A stretch of DNA of 64,000 nt, from positions 2,852,001 to 2,916,000 of the forward strand of contig NZ_LT906468.1 in the NCBI RefSeq assembly GCF_900187125.1, given 5' to 3'. The position numbers and the translations under genes are program-made. Under the pieces are notes generated by a model that saw only the letters and a program-made list of their open reading frames with translations, did no database searches and was not told where the DNA came from. Below, piece by piece: positions 24,623 to 33,799 of the stretch (position 1 is the first letter of the stretch; each line of letters opens with the position of its first letter). The stretch comes from Sphingobacterium mizutaii (lineage in GTDB: Bacteria; Bacteroidota; Bacteroidia; Sphingobacteriales; Sphingobacteriaceae).

Positions 24623-27600
24623 TTAAAATTTAAGGTTAACATTAAATCCATAGGTTAGTGGCGTTGGGATATTCCCACCTTCTATACCCTGAACATTGCC
24701 ACTGCTGTTGGTAAATTCTGGATCGATGTATTTACTCTTGGTATAGATATTCCATACGTTTCGCGCATATGCTGATAAACGAACTCCTTTTACCACTTTA
24801 GGATTATTCAAAGGAATGGTATAGCCTAAAGTTACTTCTCTTAGTTTTACGAAAGTGCCATCAAAAATGGAGAAGGTAGTCGGACCACTGGATTCATTTC
24901 TTCCCCATTGCTGAGCGGTGATTCGTGTATCATTAGGCCTGATATTGCTTGTGGAATAGGTTCCATCTGCATTAAATACCACATCGGCTTTAACACCTTC
25001 TAAGATGATTCCATCTTCACGTACATTATTTTCAGCGGTACGCTCTAGGATACCTGAATACATCCCGACATTATAGGTCTGTGAATAGAAGCTTCCACCT
25101 ACTCGACCATCGATTAGAAATCCGAAATTGAAGTTTTTATAACGGAAACTGTTTTGGAAGCCAAATAGATAATCCGGTAAAACAGATCCTAGTGGAACCA
25201 ATTGGGAAGTCCTTTGATAAGTTCCATCTTCTTTTATGACGCGTTGTCCATCAGCATAAACGAAATCATAACCTAAAAGCTGTCCGTAAGGCTGACCTTC
25301 TCTAGCCACTAAATTGATCAAGGTGGAGCTTAAGGTTAAAGTATTTACAAGTTCATCCAGTTTAAGGACTTTATTCCTATTTCTTGCCCAGTTGATACTA
25401 GAGTTCCATTCGAAATCTTCAGTGCGGACTGGCGTTGCATTCAAGATCACTTCAATACCCTTATTCTCTACCTTTCCGGCATTCAAGACTTTTGCTTCAT
25501 AGCCAAATGCTGATGAAACAGGAATAGGAAGGATCTGGTTTCTGGAGGTATTGTGGTAATATGTCACATCAAAACCTAATCTATTTTTGAAGAACTGCAA
25601 GTTCAGACCGGTCTCCCAAGAACTGGTGATCTCTGGTTTAAGGTCTGCATTATTCAAAGTTGAAGGTAGTTTGTTGGATGGTTTGCCATCAAAAGATTGC
25701 TCTACATCATAAACCTTGTTCAACTGGTAAGGATCGGTGTCATTACCGACTTGCGCCCAACCTAACCTAACTTTACCGAAGGACAACCAATCTAGATTTT
25801 GGATAACTGGCAACTGTGAAAACACAAAACTTCCAGTAAACGATGGATAGATAAAAGAGTTGGCATGGCTTGGTAAGGTCGAAGACCAGTCATTACGTAC
25901 TGTTGCATCTAAGAACAATAAATCATTGTATCCAAAGGAAGCACTACCATACAAAGAGGCAATACGACGGTTGTAAGTGAAGTTTTCGATCTTCACGCTA
26001 GATGCGTTTTTCAGGTTGTAATAGTTTGGAACAATCAGACCACCTTGGGTAATGGCATAATCAACTTTTCTATTTTGATCTCTTAAGTTAGCTCCTACAT
26101 TGGCTACCAAGGAAATCTTATCCCAGTTCTTTTTGGCGGTAGCCAAGAACTCATAGTTGTATTCGTTTAATTTATTGCTGGTTTCTTCATATTGAGAAGC
26201 ACTACGGGAGTATACCGCAATACGATCTTGGGTTCCGAACTGATAGATATCGCCATGGACTTTAGCGCCAATCTGCAACCAATCGGTCACTTCATATTGT
26301 GCGCCAATATTACCATAGAAACGGTCTCTCTTTTCTTCTAAATAGCTTTCATAGGCCGACCAATAAGGGTTGTCGATAAAACGGGTCGCTTCTGCAGCTG
26401 GCGTATTTTGCCAACCTGTTCTATTCCATGCTAAAGGTGTTCCATCTGGACGCTTGTAGTTTTCTAAACGTTTGTAATCCACTTGAACTGCTCCCCACTG
26501 GAAAGCTTCCAAGATGATATTTCTATTGGATGCTCCGGTCCATGGTTTTCCTAAGGACGTATTGTGGATGTAGTTGATGCTGGAATTGATGCTCAACTTC
26601 CCTAATTTTGTTCCCCCTGAAAAGTTTAAGGTATTACGACCTAAAGTAGAATTAGGCACCGTACCTTTTACGTTTTTATTCGTGTATGAGAACCTATAAT
26701 TTGTATTTCCTGAGTTTCCTGCAATGGCTAGATTGTTGGTATTTGCCAAACCAGTATTGAAGAAATAGCTGACATCATGCTCTGGATATATCCAAGGCGA
26801 TGGATTTAAATAATCAGCGGCATCTTCTGGATTTAAATTGTACCATTGAAGAACTGGAGTTCCATCTAATTTAGGCCCCCAACTCTCATCCGCTGCATAA
26901 TCCACTATTTTATAGTCTTGGCCTTCAATATTGACGGTTTGAAAGTTTTGGCTATAACCTTGGCCATAAAGATGCTGGCGTTTTGGGAGTCTGACAATGT
27001 TTTCAAATTCCAGACCTGTATTTAAATCAATGCTAACTTGCTCGCCCTTTCCGGCACGTTTAGTGGTAATCAAGATTACCCCATTGGATGCCCTGGAACC
27101 ATATAAAGCTGCAGCTGAAGGTCCCTTTAGGACAGAGATATTCTCGATATCATCTGGGTTTAAATCTTGGATCATGTTCCCCACATCTTTACCGGCTGAT
27201 CCGTTGATGGTTGAGGAAGAGTTTAGATCGGAGTTATCAATCGGAGTTCCGTCTACTACATAAAGCGGTTGATTGCTTCCTGCGATAGAATTGATCCCTC
27301 TTAATAAGGTACGTGTAGATCCACCCATATTTCCACCGGATGACACGATCTGAAGACCTGCAACCTTTCCAGACAAAGCCGCCATGGCATTGGTAGGTCT
27401 TGTTTGCAGTTCAGTGGATTTTACTTCTTGCACAGCATATCCCAATGCTTTCTTTTCTCTTGAAATACCTAATGCAGTAACTACAACTTCTTCCAATACA
27501 TCATTGCTAGGGACTAACTTAATCGTATTGGACTCGGATGCACCTACTTCTAGGTCCTGATCTTGATAGCCCAAGAACCTGACCTTGATCTGAGTCTTTG

Positions 27601-27802
27601 GATTCGAAGAGTCAATACTGAATTCCCCTGCTGCATTGGTTTGGGTTTGCTTTTGTGTTGTTTTATCAATGACGGTAGCTCCTGAGATGGCTTGATTCAG
27701 CTCATTCAGCACCTTACCTTTAATGATATTTTGGGCTTGTGTTTGACCAATTCCTATGGCAAAGAATAGCCCTACGAGATAAAAATATATCGTTCTGTTC
27801 AT
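24623..27802 (-). CDS. SusC/RagA-type TonB-dependent outer-membrane transporter
   Basis: This 1059-residue protein has a signal peptide ending in IGQTQAQ, then a CarboxypepD_reg-like domain (about 27-100, IIKGKVLNELNQAISGATV), the SusC linker EEVVVTALGISREKKALGYA, and a plug with GKVAGLQIVSS and LRGINSIAGSNQPLYVVDG. The barrel ends PLTYGFNVNLKF. It imports an unknown ligand using TonB energy, with SusD as partner. A leader of about 130 nt with a hairpin precedes it. Neighbouring genes give no hint of the substrate. Confidence 0.93.
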   Translation of the reverse strand: MNRTIYFYLVGLFFAIGIGQTQAQNIIKGKVLNELNQAISGATVIDKTTQKQTQTNAAGEFSIDSSNPKTQIKVRFLGYQDQDLEVGASESNTIKLVPSNDVLEEVVVTALGISREKKALGYAVQEVKSTELQTRPTNAMAALSGKVAGLQIVSSGGNMGGSTRTLLRGINSIAGSNQPLYVVDGTPIDNSDLNSSSTINGSAGKDVGNMIQDLNPDDIENISVLKGPSAAALYGSRASNGVILITTKRAGKGEQVSIDLNTGLEFENIVRLPKRQHLYGQGYSQNFQTVNIEGQDYKIVDYAADESWGPKLDGTPVLQWYNLNPEDAADYLNPSPWIYPEHDVSYFFNTGLANTNNLAIAGNSGNTNYRFSYTNKNVKGTVPNSTLGRNTLNFSGGTKLGKLSINSSINYIHNTSLGKPWTGASNRNIILEAFQWGAVQVDYKRLENYKRPDGTPLAWNRTGWQNTPAAEATRFIDNPYWSAYESYLEEKRDRFYGNIGAQYEVTDWLQIGAKVHGDIYQFGTQDRIAVYSRSASQYEETSNKLNEYNYEFLATAKKNWDKISLVANVGANLRDQNRKVDYAITQGGLIVPNYYNLKNASSVKIENFTYNRRIASLYGSASFGYNDLLFLDATVRNDWSSTLPSHANSFIYPSFTGSFVFSQLPVIQNLDWLSFGKVRLGWAQVGNDTDPYQLNKVYDVEQSFDGKPSNKLPSTLNNADLKPEITSSWETGLNLQFFKNRLGFDVTYYHNTSRNQILPIPVSSAFGYEAKVLNAGKVENKGIEVILNATPVRTEDFEWNSSINWARNRNKVLKLDELVNTLTLSSTLINLVAREGQPYGQLLGYDFVYADGQRVIKEDGTYQRTSQLVPLGSVLPDYLFGFQNSFRYKNFNFGFLIDGRVGGSFYSQTYNVGMYSGILERTAENNVREDGIILEGVKADVVFNADGTYSTSNIRPNDTRITAQQWGRNESSGPTTFSIFDGTFVKLREVTLGYTIPLNNPKVVKGVRLSAYARNVWNIYTKSKYIDPEFTNSSGNVQGIEGGNIPTPLTYGFNVNLKF

Positions 27803-27845
27803 GTAAATAATTTGAAATGGATTAATAAAATGGAATAGAATTACT

Positions 27846-27876
27846 GGAGATAGTTTTCCTTCGCTTACCTACCTCC
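27846..27876 (-). promoter_or_regulatory. Hairpin in the SusC mRNA leader
   Basis: On the minus strand GGAGGTAG pairs with CTATCTCC (one G:U) across a 15-nt loop, 44 nt before the start codon. It does not match a riboswitch class I know and may simply be leader structure or a small-RNA target. Confidence 0.35.
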
Positions 27877-28179
27877 TACGCACATTCGGAAACTAATATG
27901 GGTTGATTTGATATACATATTTTATAAATTCTGTTGCAAATATATAAAATCTACCTAATTAGTAGATTACATTATTGGAAAAATCTATAGTTTTTTAATA
28001 GACATTATTTGAATTTATAATTCTTAGGTTTTCATAGTACTGATAACCAAATGTATACACATTAAATTGTATTCTCAAATAATTTTGACCTTATTCCCTA
28101 AAATCGATAATAATAGCTGAAATCAGCTATATTTGATCGGCAGATTGTTATTATTTTTGTATAGTCTTAAAATCACACA
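27877..28179. other. Divergent promoter region
   Basis: A TATATTTG box for the SusC transcript is at 27937-27944 (minus) and a TATTTTTG box for the SH3-like gene is at 28152-28159 (plus). A short inverted repeat AATCTAC/GTAGATT lies around 27948-27968, just upstream of the SusC box. Nothing else is supported. Confidence 0.45.
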
Positions 28180-29079
28180 ATGAAATATTTCAGCACGCTT
28201 CTTATCCTTTTCACTTTACTCAGCCTCCACCCGCAGCAGCTAAAAGCGCAAGAAGCGGCTGCTTACCTGGTTTATGATGATTTCAATCTTTATCATACCA
28301 GCAAGGATAGTTCTGCCTTGGTTTTTGTCAATATGGCTTATGTAAGAAGTGAACCAAGCTCAAAGAGTGAATTGCTGGACTCTATCCCCTTGGGTACCGA
28401 GGTGAAATTTATGGAGGAATCTTCTTTGAATCCCATCTCTTTACGTGGTATGTACCTGCCTTGGCATAAAATTGAATACCATAAGGATAATCAGAAAAAA
28501 TCGGGTTTTATTTGGCTAGGTTTATTGAGCCTGGATTATGAACTGAATAAAAAGTCTGGTGAAACCTTCCTGTATGGTTTTGCGTGGAAGTCTAATGAGG
28601 AATTGGAAAATTACTATTGGGTGGAAGCCAAAATATTAAACAAAAACAAGGAAATGATTGCATCGAAGAGCTTTCCATATTATCCGGGTGAACAATCTTA
28701 TACCTTAGGTGAATTAAATACAAAACCTGGATTGAATTATGCCAAATCCATCTATGCCATTAAATTCTTAGGAGAAGCCTGTGGAATAGCGTCGGAAGAA
28801 AATTACTTTGCATGGGACGGTGAACAACTCACTACCCTACCGAAAACCACTTCGGTTTCAGACGCAGGTGTTTTTTACTATGCAGAGGAATTGGTCTATC
28901 CAAACGCTCATAAACTGGGTAAGGATATAATCCTAAAACGATCAGAGGAAGGTGAAGCTGAATATGAGGAAGATGCAAACCCTGAGGCTGAGATCAAGTT
29001 TAAAGTCTCGAAAAAGGAAGAAACTTACCAACGAAATGGAAATGCTTATCTCAAAGTCTCCGAAAAGACCATACAATAA
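28180..29079 (+). CDS. Secreted SH3-like domain protein
   Basis: The 299-residue protein has a signal peptide (MKYFSTLLILFTLLSLHPQQ, cleaved after about LKAQ). An SH3b-like segment follows at about 46-120 (MAYVRSEPSSKSELLDSIPL, then GTEVKF, KSGFIWLGLLS), the fold that bacteria use to bind cell-wall peptides. The remaining 180 residues look beta-rich and are not recognised; the C-terminus is highly charged. It is a single gene with its own promoter box, convergent with the biotin operon. It is likely periplasmic; no function is known. Confidence 0.72.
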   Translation: MKYFSTLLILFTLLSLHPQQLKAQEAAAYLVYDDFNLYHTSKDSSALVFVNMAYVRSEPSSKSELLDSIPLGTEVKFMEESSLNPISLRGMYLPWHKIEYHKDNQKKSGFIWLGLLSLDYELNKKSGETFLYGFAWKSNEELENYYWVEAKILNKNKEMIASKSFPYYPGEQSYTLGELNTKPGLNYAKSIYAIKFLGEACGIASEENYFAWDGEQLTTLPKTTSVSDAGVFYYAEELVYPNAHKLGKDIILKRSEEGEAEYEEDANPEAEIKFKVSKKEETYQRNGNAYLKVSEKTIQ

Positions 29080-29086
29080 TAAAAAC

Positions 29087-29118
29087 GGCTTGCTTGAGTA
29101 AACTCAGCAAGCCTTTTT
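29087..29118. terminator. Bidirectional terminator
   Basis: The stem GGCTTGCT-(t)-GAG with CTCAGCAAGCC has one bulged T and loop TAAA, with A tract before and T tract after. It serves the SH3-like gene and the biotin operon, which converge here. Confidence 0.85.
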
Positions 29119-29146
29119 AGTCACACTACTATTATCAAATAGTTCC

Positions 29147-30421
29147 TTAAATATCATTGTTATTCAACAGCTCCAATATCTGTTGATAGGTATATTCTAA
29201 ATCTTCTTTCTCCGTACAATATGGCGGTAAGATATACAGCACATTGCCCATTGGTCTTAACAAGACCCCTCTCTTCATAAATTCATTGAACAACTTTTCC
29301 TGTACCCTATTAAAATAAGAGGTCTCGGATTTTGTTTCCCAATCAAAAGCAAGAATGGTTCCTGTTTGGCGGACATTCTTGGCGTTTTCATATCCTTTTA
29401 ACTCCTCTGCAAATTGATAATGCGATTCTACGATCGCTTTTATTTTCGCCTGGGTAGCATCGAGAAGCAATAAATCCATGCTTGCCAAGGATGCCGCACA
29501 TGCTATCGGACTTGCAGTAAAGGAATGGCCATGGAATAAGGCCTTCTTTTTATCATCCGAATAGAATGCTTGGTAAAGCTCCTCCGTGCAGGTTGTGATC
29601 CCCATGGGCATAGTACCGCCGGTCAGTCCTTTGGAAAAGCACATTACATCGGGCTTTTCAGTCAATTGATCCGCAGCAAATAAGGTCCCAGTTCTACCGA
29701 AGCCAACGAAGACTTCATCTTGAATCAATAAAACTCCTTGCGACTTACAATAAACCATTAAGTCCGATAAATGTTCGGCTTGATGCATCAACATCCCTCC
29801 TGCCCCTTGAACCAATGGTTCGTAAATGAAACAAGCAATCTGATCTGCATGCTCAGCAATGATCTTTTTATTCGCTTCCAGGTTTTCAGCCGTAGGCGCA
29901 TCAATAAATAGGACATCAAATAACAAATCTGCAAATGGCGCAGTCCACTGTCCACGAGCGCTTACCGACATGGCACCAAAGGTATCCCCATGGTATCCAT
30001 CCTTAAAAGCAACAATCTTATTCTTCTGCTTACCCTGATTATAGGCATACTGTATACACATTTTCAGGGCCACTTCCACTGCTGTTGAACCATTATCCGA
30101 ATAAAATACCTTCTCCTGATTAGAAGGAAGCAATTCTAATAACCTTTCTGAAAGAGTGATTGCTGGTAGATGCGTGAAGCCAGCAAAGATGACCTGCTCT
30201 AAAGTATTAAGCTGCTCATAAACTTTATCGGCAATATACGAATTTGAATGGCCATGGAGGTTAACCCACCACGAACTTACCATATCTAGATAGCGATTTC
30301 CTTCCATATCGAAAAGATAGGCATCCTTGCCACGTACAATGGGAAGATGTGTACTGGTTTTCATTTGCGAATAGGGATGCCAATTCACCGCAACATCACG
30401 GTCTATCCATTGCTGTTGCAA
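29147..30421 (-). CDS. bioA: Adenosylmethionine-8-amino-7-oxononanoate aminotransferase
   Basis: This 424-residue PLP enzyme uses SAM as amino donor to convert KAPA to DAPA. The class III aminotransferase features are NWHPYSQM and SSWWVNLHGH (substrate and SAM recognition), DNGSTAVEVALK (108-120), DEVFVGFGRTG (235-245) and the PLP Lys264 in CFSKGLTGG. Length and motifs fit BioA rather than the lysine-using variants. It is the last gene of the biotin operon and overlaps bioB by 19 nt. Confidence 0.95.
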   Translation of the reverse strand: MQQQWIDRDVAVNWHPYSQMKTSTHLPIVRGKDAYLFDMEGNRYLDMVSSWWVNLHGHSNSYIADKVYEQLNTLEQVIFAGFTHLPAITLSERLLELLPSNQEKVFYSDNGSTAVEVALKMCIQYAYNQGKQKNKIVAFKDGYHGDTFGAMSVSARGQWTAPFADLLFDVLFIDAPTAENLEANKKIIAEHADQIACFIYEPLVQGAGGMLMHQAEHLSDLMVYCKSQGVLLIQDEVFVGFGRTGTLFAADQLTEKPDVMCFSKGLTGGTMPMGITTCTEELYQAFYSDDKKKALFHGHSFTASPIACAASLASMDLLLLDATQAKIKAIVESHYQFAEELKGYENAKNVRQTGTILAFDWETKSETSYFNRVQEKLFNEFMKRGVLLRPMGNVLYILPPYCTEKEDLEYTYQQILELLNNNDI

Positions 30422-31401
30422 ACCGCCTCCTTTTTCACTTCCATTGGTCGCAACCCCAAGTTTTTCAACATCTGCATATCTTCATCAACCCCTGGATTTG
30501 GGGTAACCAACAAGGTCTGCCTTTCTCCTGTGAATATAGAATTGGCTCCCGCCATAAAACACCATGCCTGTTCCTCCTCATTCATTTCTATCCTACCGGC
30601 ACTCAATCTGACCATCGAGGAAGGCAATACAATCCTGGCAGTCGCAATCATCCTGACCATTTCCCAGGTATCAATCTTAGGGAGATTTTCTAATGGAGTA
30701 CCAGCGACCCTAGCCAAGGCATTGATCGGCACAGACTCAGGATGTTTTTCCATATTCGCCAAGGTGCGAAGCATCGAAATCCTATCTTCAGCCTTCTCAC
30801 CTAATCCAATAATACCGCCTGAGCAAACGGTAATACCAGCTTTCCTGACATTTTTGATGGTTTCGATCCTGTTGTCGAATTTCCTTGTTGAGATAATCTC
30901 ATCATAAAACTCTTCGGAAGTATCCAAGTTATGGTTATAGGCATATAGACCTGCTTCTTGAAGCCTGTTAGCCTGATCTTCGGTCAACATCCCTAAAGTG
31001 CAGCACACCTCCAAGCCCATTTCATTTACACCTTGGACCATTTCGATAATCCTATCAAAGTCTCTGTTGTCCCTAACTTCGCGCCATGCTGCTGCCATAC
31101 AGAAGCGAGAGGAACCGCTGTCCTTTGCTTTCTTTGCATGTGCCAATACGGTCTCGGTTGGCAATAAGGCCTGGACCTTGATATCGGTATGGTAGCGAGC
31201 CGCCTGACCACAGTAAGAACAGTCTTCGGGACATCCACCAGTCTTGACAGACAATAAAGTGGAAATCTGTACTTCTTGGGGATTATGCCATTGCCTATGT
31301 ACCGTTGCAGCCTCATAAACCAGTTCCAATAAGGGTTTATTGTAGATTTCCAACAACTCCTCTTTTGTCCAATCGTGTTTTAATGTTTTACTAGCACTCA
31401 T
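30403..31401 (-). CDS. bioB: Biotin synthase (radical SAM)
   Basis: The 332-residue radical SAM enzyme inserts sulfur into dethiobiotin. The cluster motif CPEDCSYCGQ (Cys57, Cys61, Cys64) binds the 4Fe-4S/SAM centre. Cys residues in KEVCCTLGM and CSGGIIGLGE with the later RLSAGRIEM provide the 2Fe-2S site, the last Arg being the usual non-Cys ligand. Length is normal. It lies 4 bp after bioD and overlaps bioA. Confidence 0.96.
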   Translation of the reverse strand: MSASKTLKHDWTKEELLEIYNKPLLELVYEAATVHRQWHNPQEVQISTLLSVKTGGCPEDCSYCGQAARYHTDIKVQALLPTETVLAHAKKAKDSGSSRFCMAAAWREVRDNRDFDRIIEMVQGVNEMGLEVCCTLGMLTEDQANRLQEAGLYAYNHNLDTSEEFYDEIISTRKFDNRIETIKNVRKAGITVCSGGIIGLGEKAEDRISMLRTLANMEKHPESVPINALARVAGTPLENLPKIDTWEMVRMIATARIVLPSSMVRLSAGRIEMNEEEQAWCFMAGANSIFTGERQTLLVTPNPGVDEDMQMLKNLGLRPMEVKKEAVCNSNG

Positions 31402-31405
31402 TTTT

Positions 31406-32023
31406 TTATTTTTCTATTCTAATTTTTTTAATTGCTTTTTCTAAACCTGCAGCATCTATTGTTTCGAATTGTGGAATCTCCATTATCTTACTTCCAGCTG
31501 GTTTGTTCTTGATCAATATCCTTCTACTGGATTCCTTGAACTCTCCATTCAAGACGATATATTCGACGGCTATCCCGCGTTCATTCAAGCTGTGAAAGGA
31601 GAGCAAACTATGGTTGATGCTTCCCAAATAATCTGAACATACCAGTATTACCGGAAGGTCTAAATGCTCTGCCAGGTCTATGATAAATTCCTGATCGTTT
31701 ATGGGAACAAACATGCCTCCTGCACCTTCTACAATCAGGTTACCGCTTGTTTCAGGGAGTTGAAAGTCTTGGATCGATATCTCGACTCCATCGACTTCCG
31801 CAGAATAATGCGGGGAAGCGGGAGTATTTAATTTGAATCGTTCAGGATGAACGATGAGCTCATTGCCTACTAATGCTCGAAGCATCAGGCTATCGCTGCT
31901 TTCTAGATCTCCTGATTGTATAGGTTTCCAGTATTTGGCGTTCCAAAGCTTTACCAGGACTGCCGAAACAATGGTTTTCCCTACAGATGTGCCGATTCCA
32001 GTAACAAAATATTTCTTACTCAT
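31406..32023 (-). CDS. bioD: Dethiobiotin synthetase
   Basis: The 205-residue ATPase closes the ureido ring of dethiobiotin from DAPA and CO2. It has the P-loop GIGTSVGKT (9-17), KPIQSGDLESSDS as the DAPA-binding strand, and IVEGAGGMFVPI, the hallmark GAGG loop. It overlaps bioF by 8 nt. It is slightly shorter than the usual 220-230 residues but complete. Confidence 0.94.
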   Translation of the reverse strand: MSKKYFVTGIGTSVGKTIVSAVLVKLWNAKYWKPIQSGDLESSDSLMLRALVGNELIVHPERFKLNTPASPHYSAEVDGVEISIQDFQLPETSGNLIVEGAGGMFVPINDQEFIIDLAEHLDLPVILVCSDYLGSINHSLLSFHSLNERGIAVEYIVLNGEFKESSRRILIKNKPAGSKIMEIPQFETIDAAGLEKAIKKIRIEK

Positions 32024-33128
32024 TTTTTATTTCTTTTAGGCTGTTCTTTAATAACCCAATTTCTTCTTTTGTGTTGAAGGAATGAATGGAAATACGCAAC
32101 ATTTCTTCTTCTTTAGCCACGGTGGGATGCTTGATGGCATAGCTTAAAATCCTTTGTTTTTCCAATAATTCAACTGCCTTCTCCAAATCCCTTGAATCTG
32201 GAAACCTGATCGGTATTATGGGACTTCTAAAAGGACTGGCATCAACTTCTTCGATAGGAAGAAATTGTTTAACATTAGCTTGTAGACCATAAATTAGCAA
32301 TTCATTATCCTTTAAAAAATCATAGGATGCTTTAATTGCTAAAGCATGAAAATCAGGCATTCCCGTAGTATAGATAAAGGTTGAAGAATAGTTGATCAGA
32401 TACGCAATAAGGCTTGAAGAACCTAAGATTGATGCCCCAGATAAACCCATTGACTTACCATAAGTGATCACTGTTGCGAAAACCTGGTTCTGTAATCCAA
32501 AATGATCCACCAAGCCCAAACCACAAGTCCCGATAGCATGGGCTTCATCAACAATCAAGGCTGCTGAATACTGTTGGCATAGAGCTGCAATATCTTGGAT
32601 CGGAGCAAAATCCCCATCCATGGAATAAAGACTTTCTATCCCTACCCAGATATGACCTGTAGCTTTCTTTAGTAATTCTTCGAGATGGTCCAGGTTATTA
32701 TGTCGAAATTTCCAACGATTCGCCGGTGATAGTCTACAGCCATCATAAACAGATCGATGAACCTTCTCATCTAATAGGATCGTATCGGATTTCTTCGGCA
32801 ATGTTGAGAATAAGGCAAGGTTCGCGTTGTATCCAGATGGAAATAATAAAGCTGATTCAAAACCATGTTGATTCGCGATAAACTGCTCTATCTCCATCTG
32901 TAAGTCTGAATTTCCTGAGATTAGCCTAGAACCAGTAGCCCCCAATATAGATTCCGGGTATTGAAGCACCAAAGCATGCAACCTGTCCTTAAATTCTTCA
33001 TTTTGCGCAAAACCTAGGTAATCATTTGAAAAGAAATCAATTCCTTGTCTTTCCTTCTTTAACTGCCTATATCGTCCTGAGTGCTTTCTATTCTGCAGCT
33101 CTACCCTAAATTCATCAATTATTGACAT
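32016..33128 (-). CDS. bioF: 8-amino-7-oxononanoate synthase
   Basis: Start ATG 33126-33128 (MSIIDEFRVELQNRK) gives 370 residues; a TTG 12 nt upstream is less likely. This alpha-oxoamine synthase condenses a pimeloyl thioester with alanine. Motifs are DFFSNDYLGFA, GATGSRLISGN, FPSGYNANLA, DEAHAIGTCG and the PLP Lys225 in TYGKSMGLSG. The start overlaps the end of the ferritin-like gene by 14 nt, indicating translational coupling. Confidence 0.93.
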   Translation of the reverse strand: MSIIDEFRVELQNRKHSGRYRQLKKERQGIDFFSNDYLGFAQNEEFKDRLHALVLQYPESILGATGSRLISGNSDLQMEIEQFIANQHGFESALLFPSGYNANLALFSTLPKKSDTILLDEKVHRSVYDGCRLSPANRWKFRHNNLDHLEELLKKATGHIWVGIESLYSMDGDFAPIQDIAALCQQYSAALIVDEAHAIGTCGLGLVDHFGLQNQVFATVITYGKSMGLSGASILGSSSLIAYLINYSSTFIYTTGMPDFHALAIKASYDFLKDNELLIYGLQANVKQFLPIEEVDASPFRSPIIPIRFPDSRDLEKAVELLEKQRILSYAIKHPTVAKEEEMLRISIHSFNTKEEIGLLKNSLKEIKNE

Positions 33129-33735
33129 CACAAAGCGCAACTTCCTTTGAAACCTCAGCTATCCAATGATGAAATAATGCTGCTTCAATCTGCAAAACAT
33201 GCTCAGCATGTGCCTCCCATTTAGGATCAAATCCCTTCAATTGGCTGATCATTTCCTCAAGATGGCCTTCCTCTTCTAGAATAATGGATTTTACCATCAC
33301 TTTTGATCCGACCGAAGTCAGTACTTCTTGGTAGATTGGGTACAATTCATCTGCCCTTACCTCGATAGCATAGGTCACAAATAAGTATGCAGCATAACGT
33401 AATTCTTGACCAGTAAGATTAAACTGTTCTTTTAGATATCGACTGGTTTTTACATCCAGACGATGTAAATATTGGACGGAGGCCTTTCCTCCTATCAATG
33501 AACTTTCATTATAAAATTCAAAGCCTTCTATTCCTAATTTTCCTATTTGCTTCTTAAGGTAATAGGCGTGTCTATGCTCCTCAGCAGCATGCTTCAGTTG
33601 AATCAGATCTGTATTCAATGGATCTTCGCATGCTGAAATCTTTCTCGCTCCGGCATTTTCCATAAAAGAAAGGGTATTGAGCCATTTAGCATGAAGTATG
33701 GCATCTGCCACTATTTGTTCCAGGATTGCTTTCAT
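33115..33735 (-). CDS. Ferritin-like di-iron protein, first gene of the biotin operon
   Basis: A 206-residue helical protein with a complete di-iron carboxylate pattern: Glu26 in helix 1, Glu53xxHis56 in helix 2 (AEEHRHAYYL), Glu125 in helix 3 (YAIEVRADEL) and Glu155xxHis158 in helix 4 (LEEEGHLEE). This Glu-ExxH-Glu-ExxH arrangement is that of ferritin-like oxidases, rubrerythrin and AurF-type N-oxygenases. It opens the biotin operon and overlaps bioF by 14 nt, which argues for a role in biotin synthesis, perhaps in supplying the pimeloyl precursor in the absence of bioC/bioH here. That role is inference. Iron storage or peroxide protection of BioB are alternatives. Confidence 0.75.
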   Translation of the reverse strand: MKAILEQIVADAILHAKWLNTLSFMENAGARKISACEDPLNTDLIQLKHAAEEHRHAYYLKKQIGKLGIEGFEFYNESSLIGGKASVQYLHRLDVKTSRYLKEQFNLTGQELRYAAYLFVTYAIEVRADELYPIYQEVLTSVGSKVMVKSIILEEEGHLEEMISQLKGFDPKWEAHAEHVLQIEAALFHHWIAEVSKEVALCDVNN

Positions 33736-33751
33736 ATTTTTCTAATTGGAC

Positions 33752-33781
33752 CAAAAGTACTACCTTGCCGGATGGTTCAAA
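33752..33781 (-). promoter_or_regulatory. Promoter of the biotin operon
   Basis: On the minus strand TTTG (33778-33781), 18 nt and TACTTTTG (33752-33759) match the Bacteroidota consensus, 17 bp upstream of the ferritin-like start. The imperfect direct repeats TTGGACCAAAAG (33746-33757) and ATGGTTCAAAGG (33772-33783), on the plus strand, cover both boxes and may be the binding site of the divergent MocR regulator. Confidence 0.6.
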
Positions 33782-33799
33782 GGTGCCAGTTTCAAGAAT

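Noticed and set aside
27803-27960. Cobalamin, SAM or TPP riboswitch in the SusC leader
   Set aside because: None of the conserved sequence boxes of these classes could be found in the roughly 135-nt leader.
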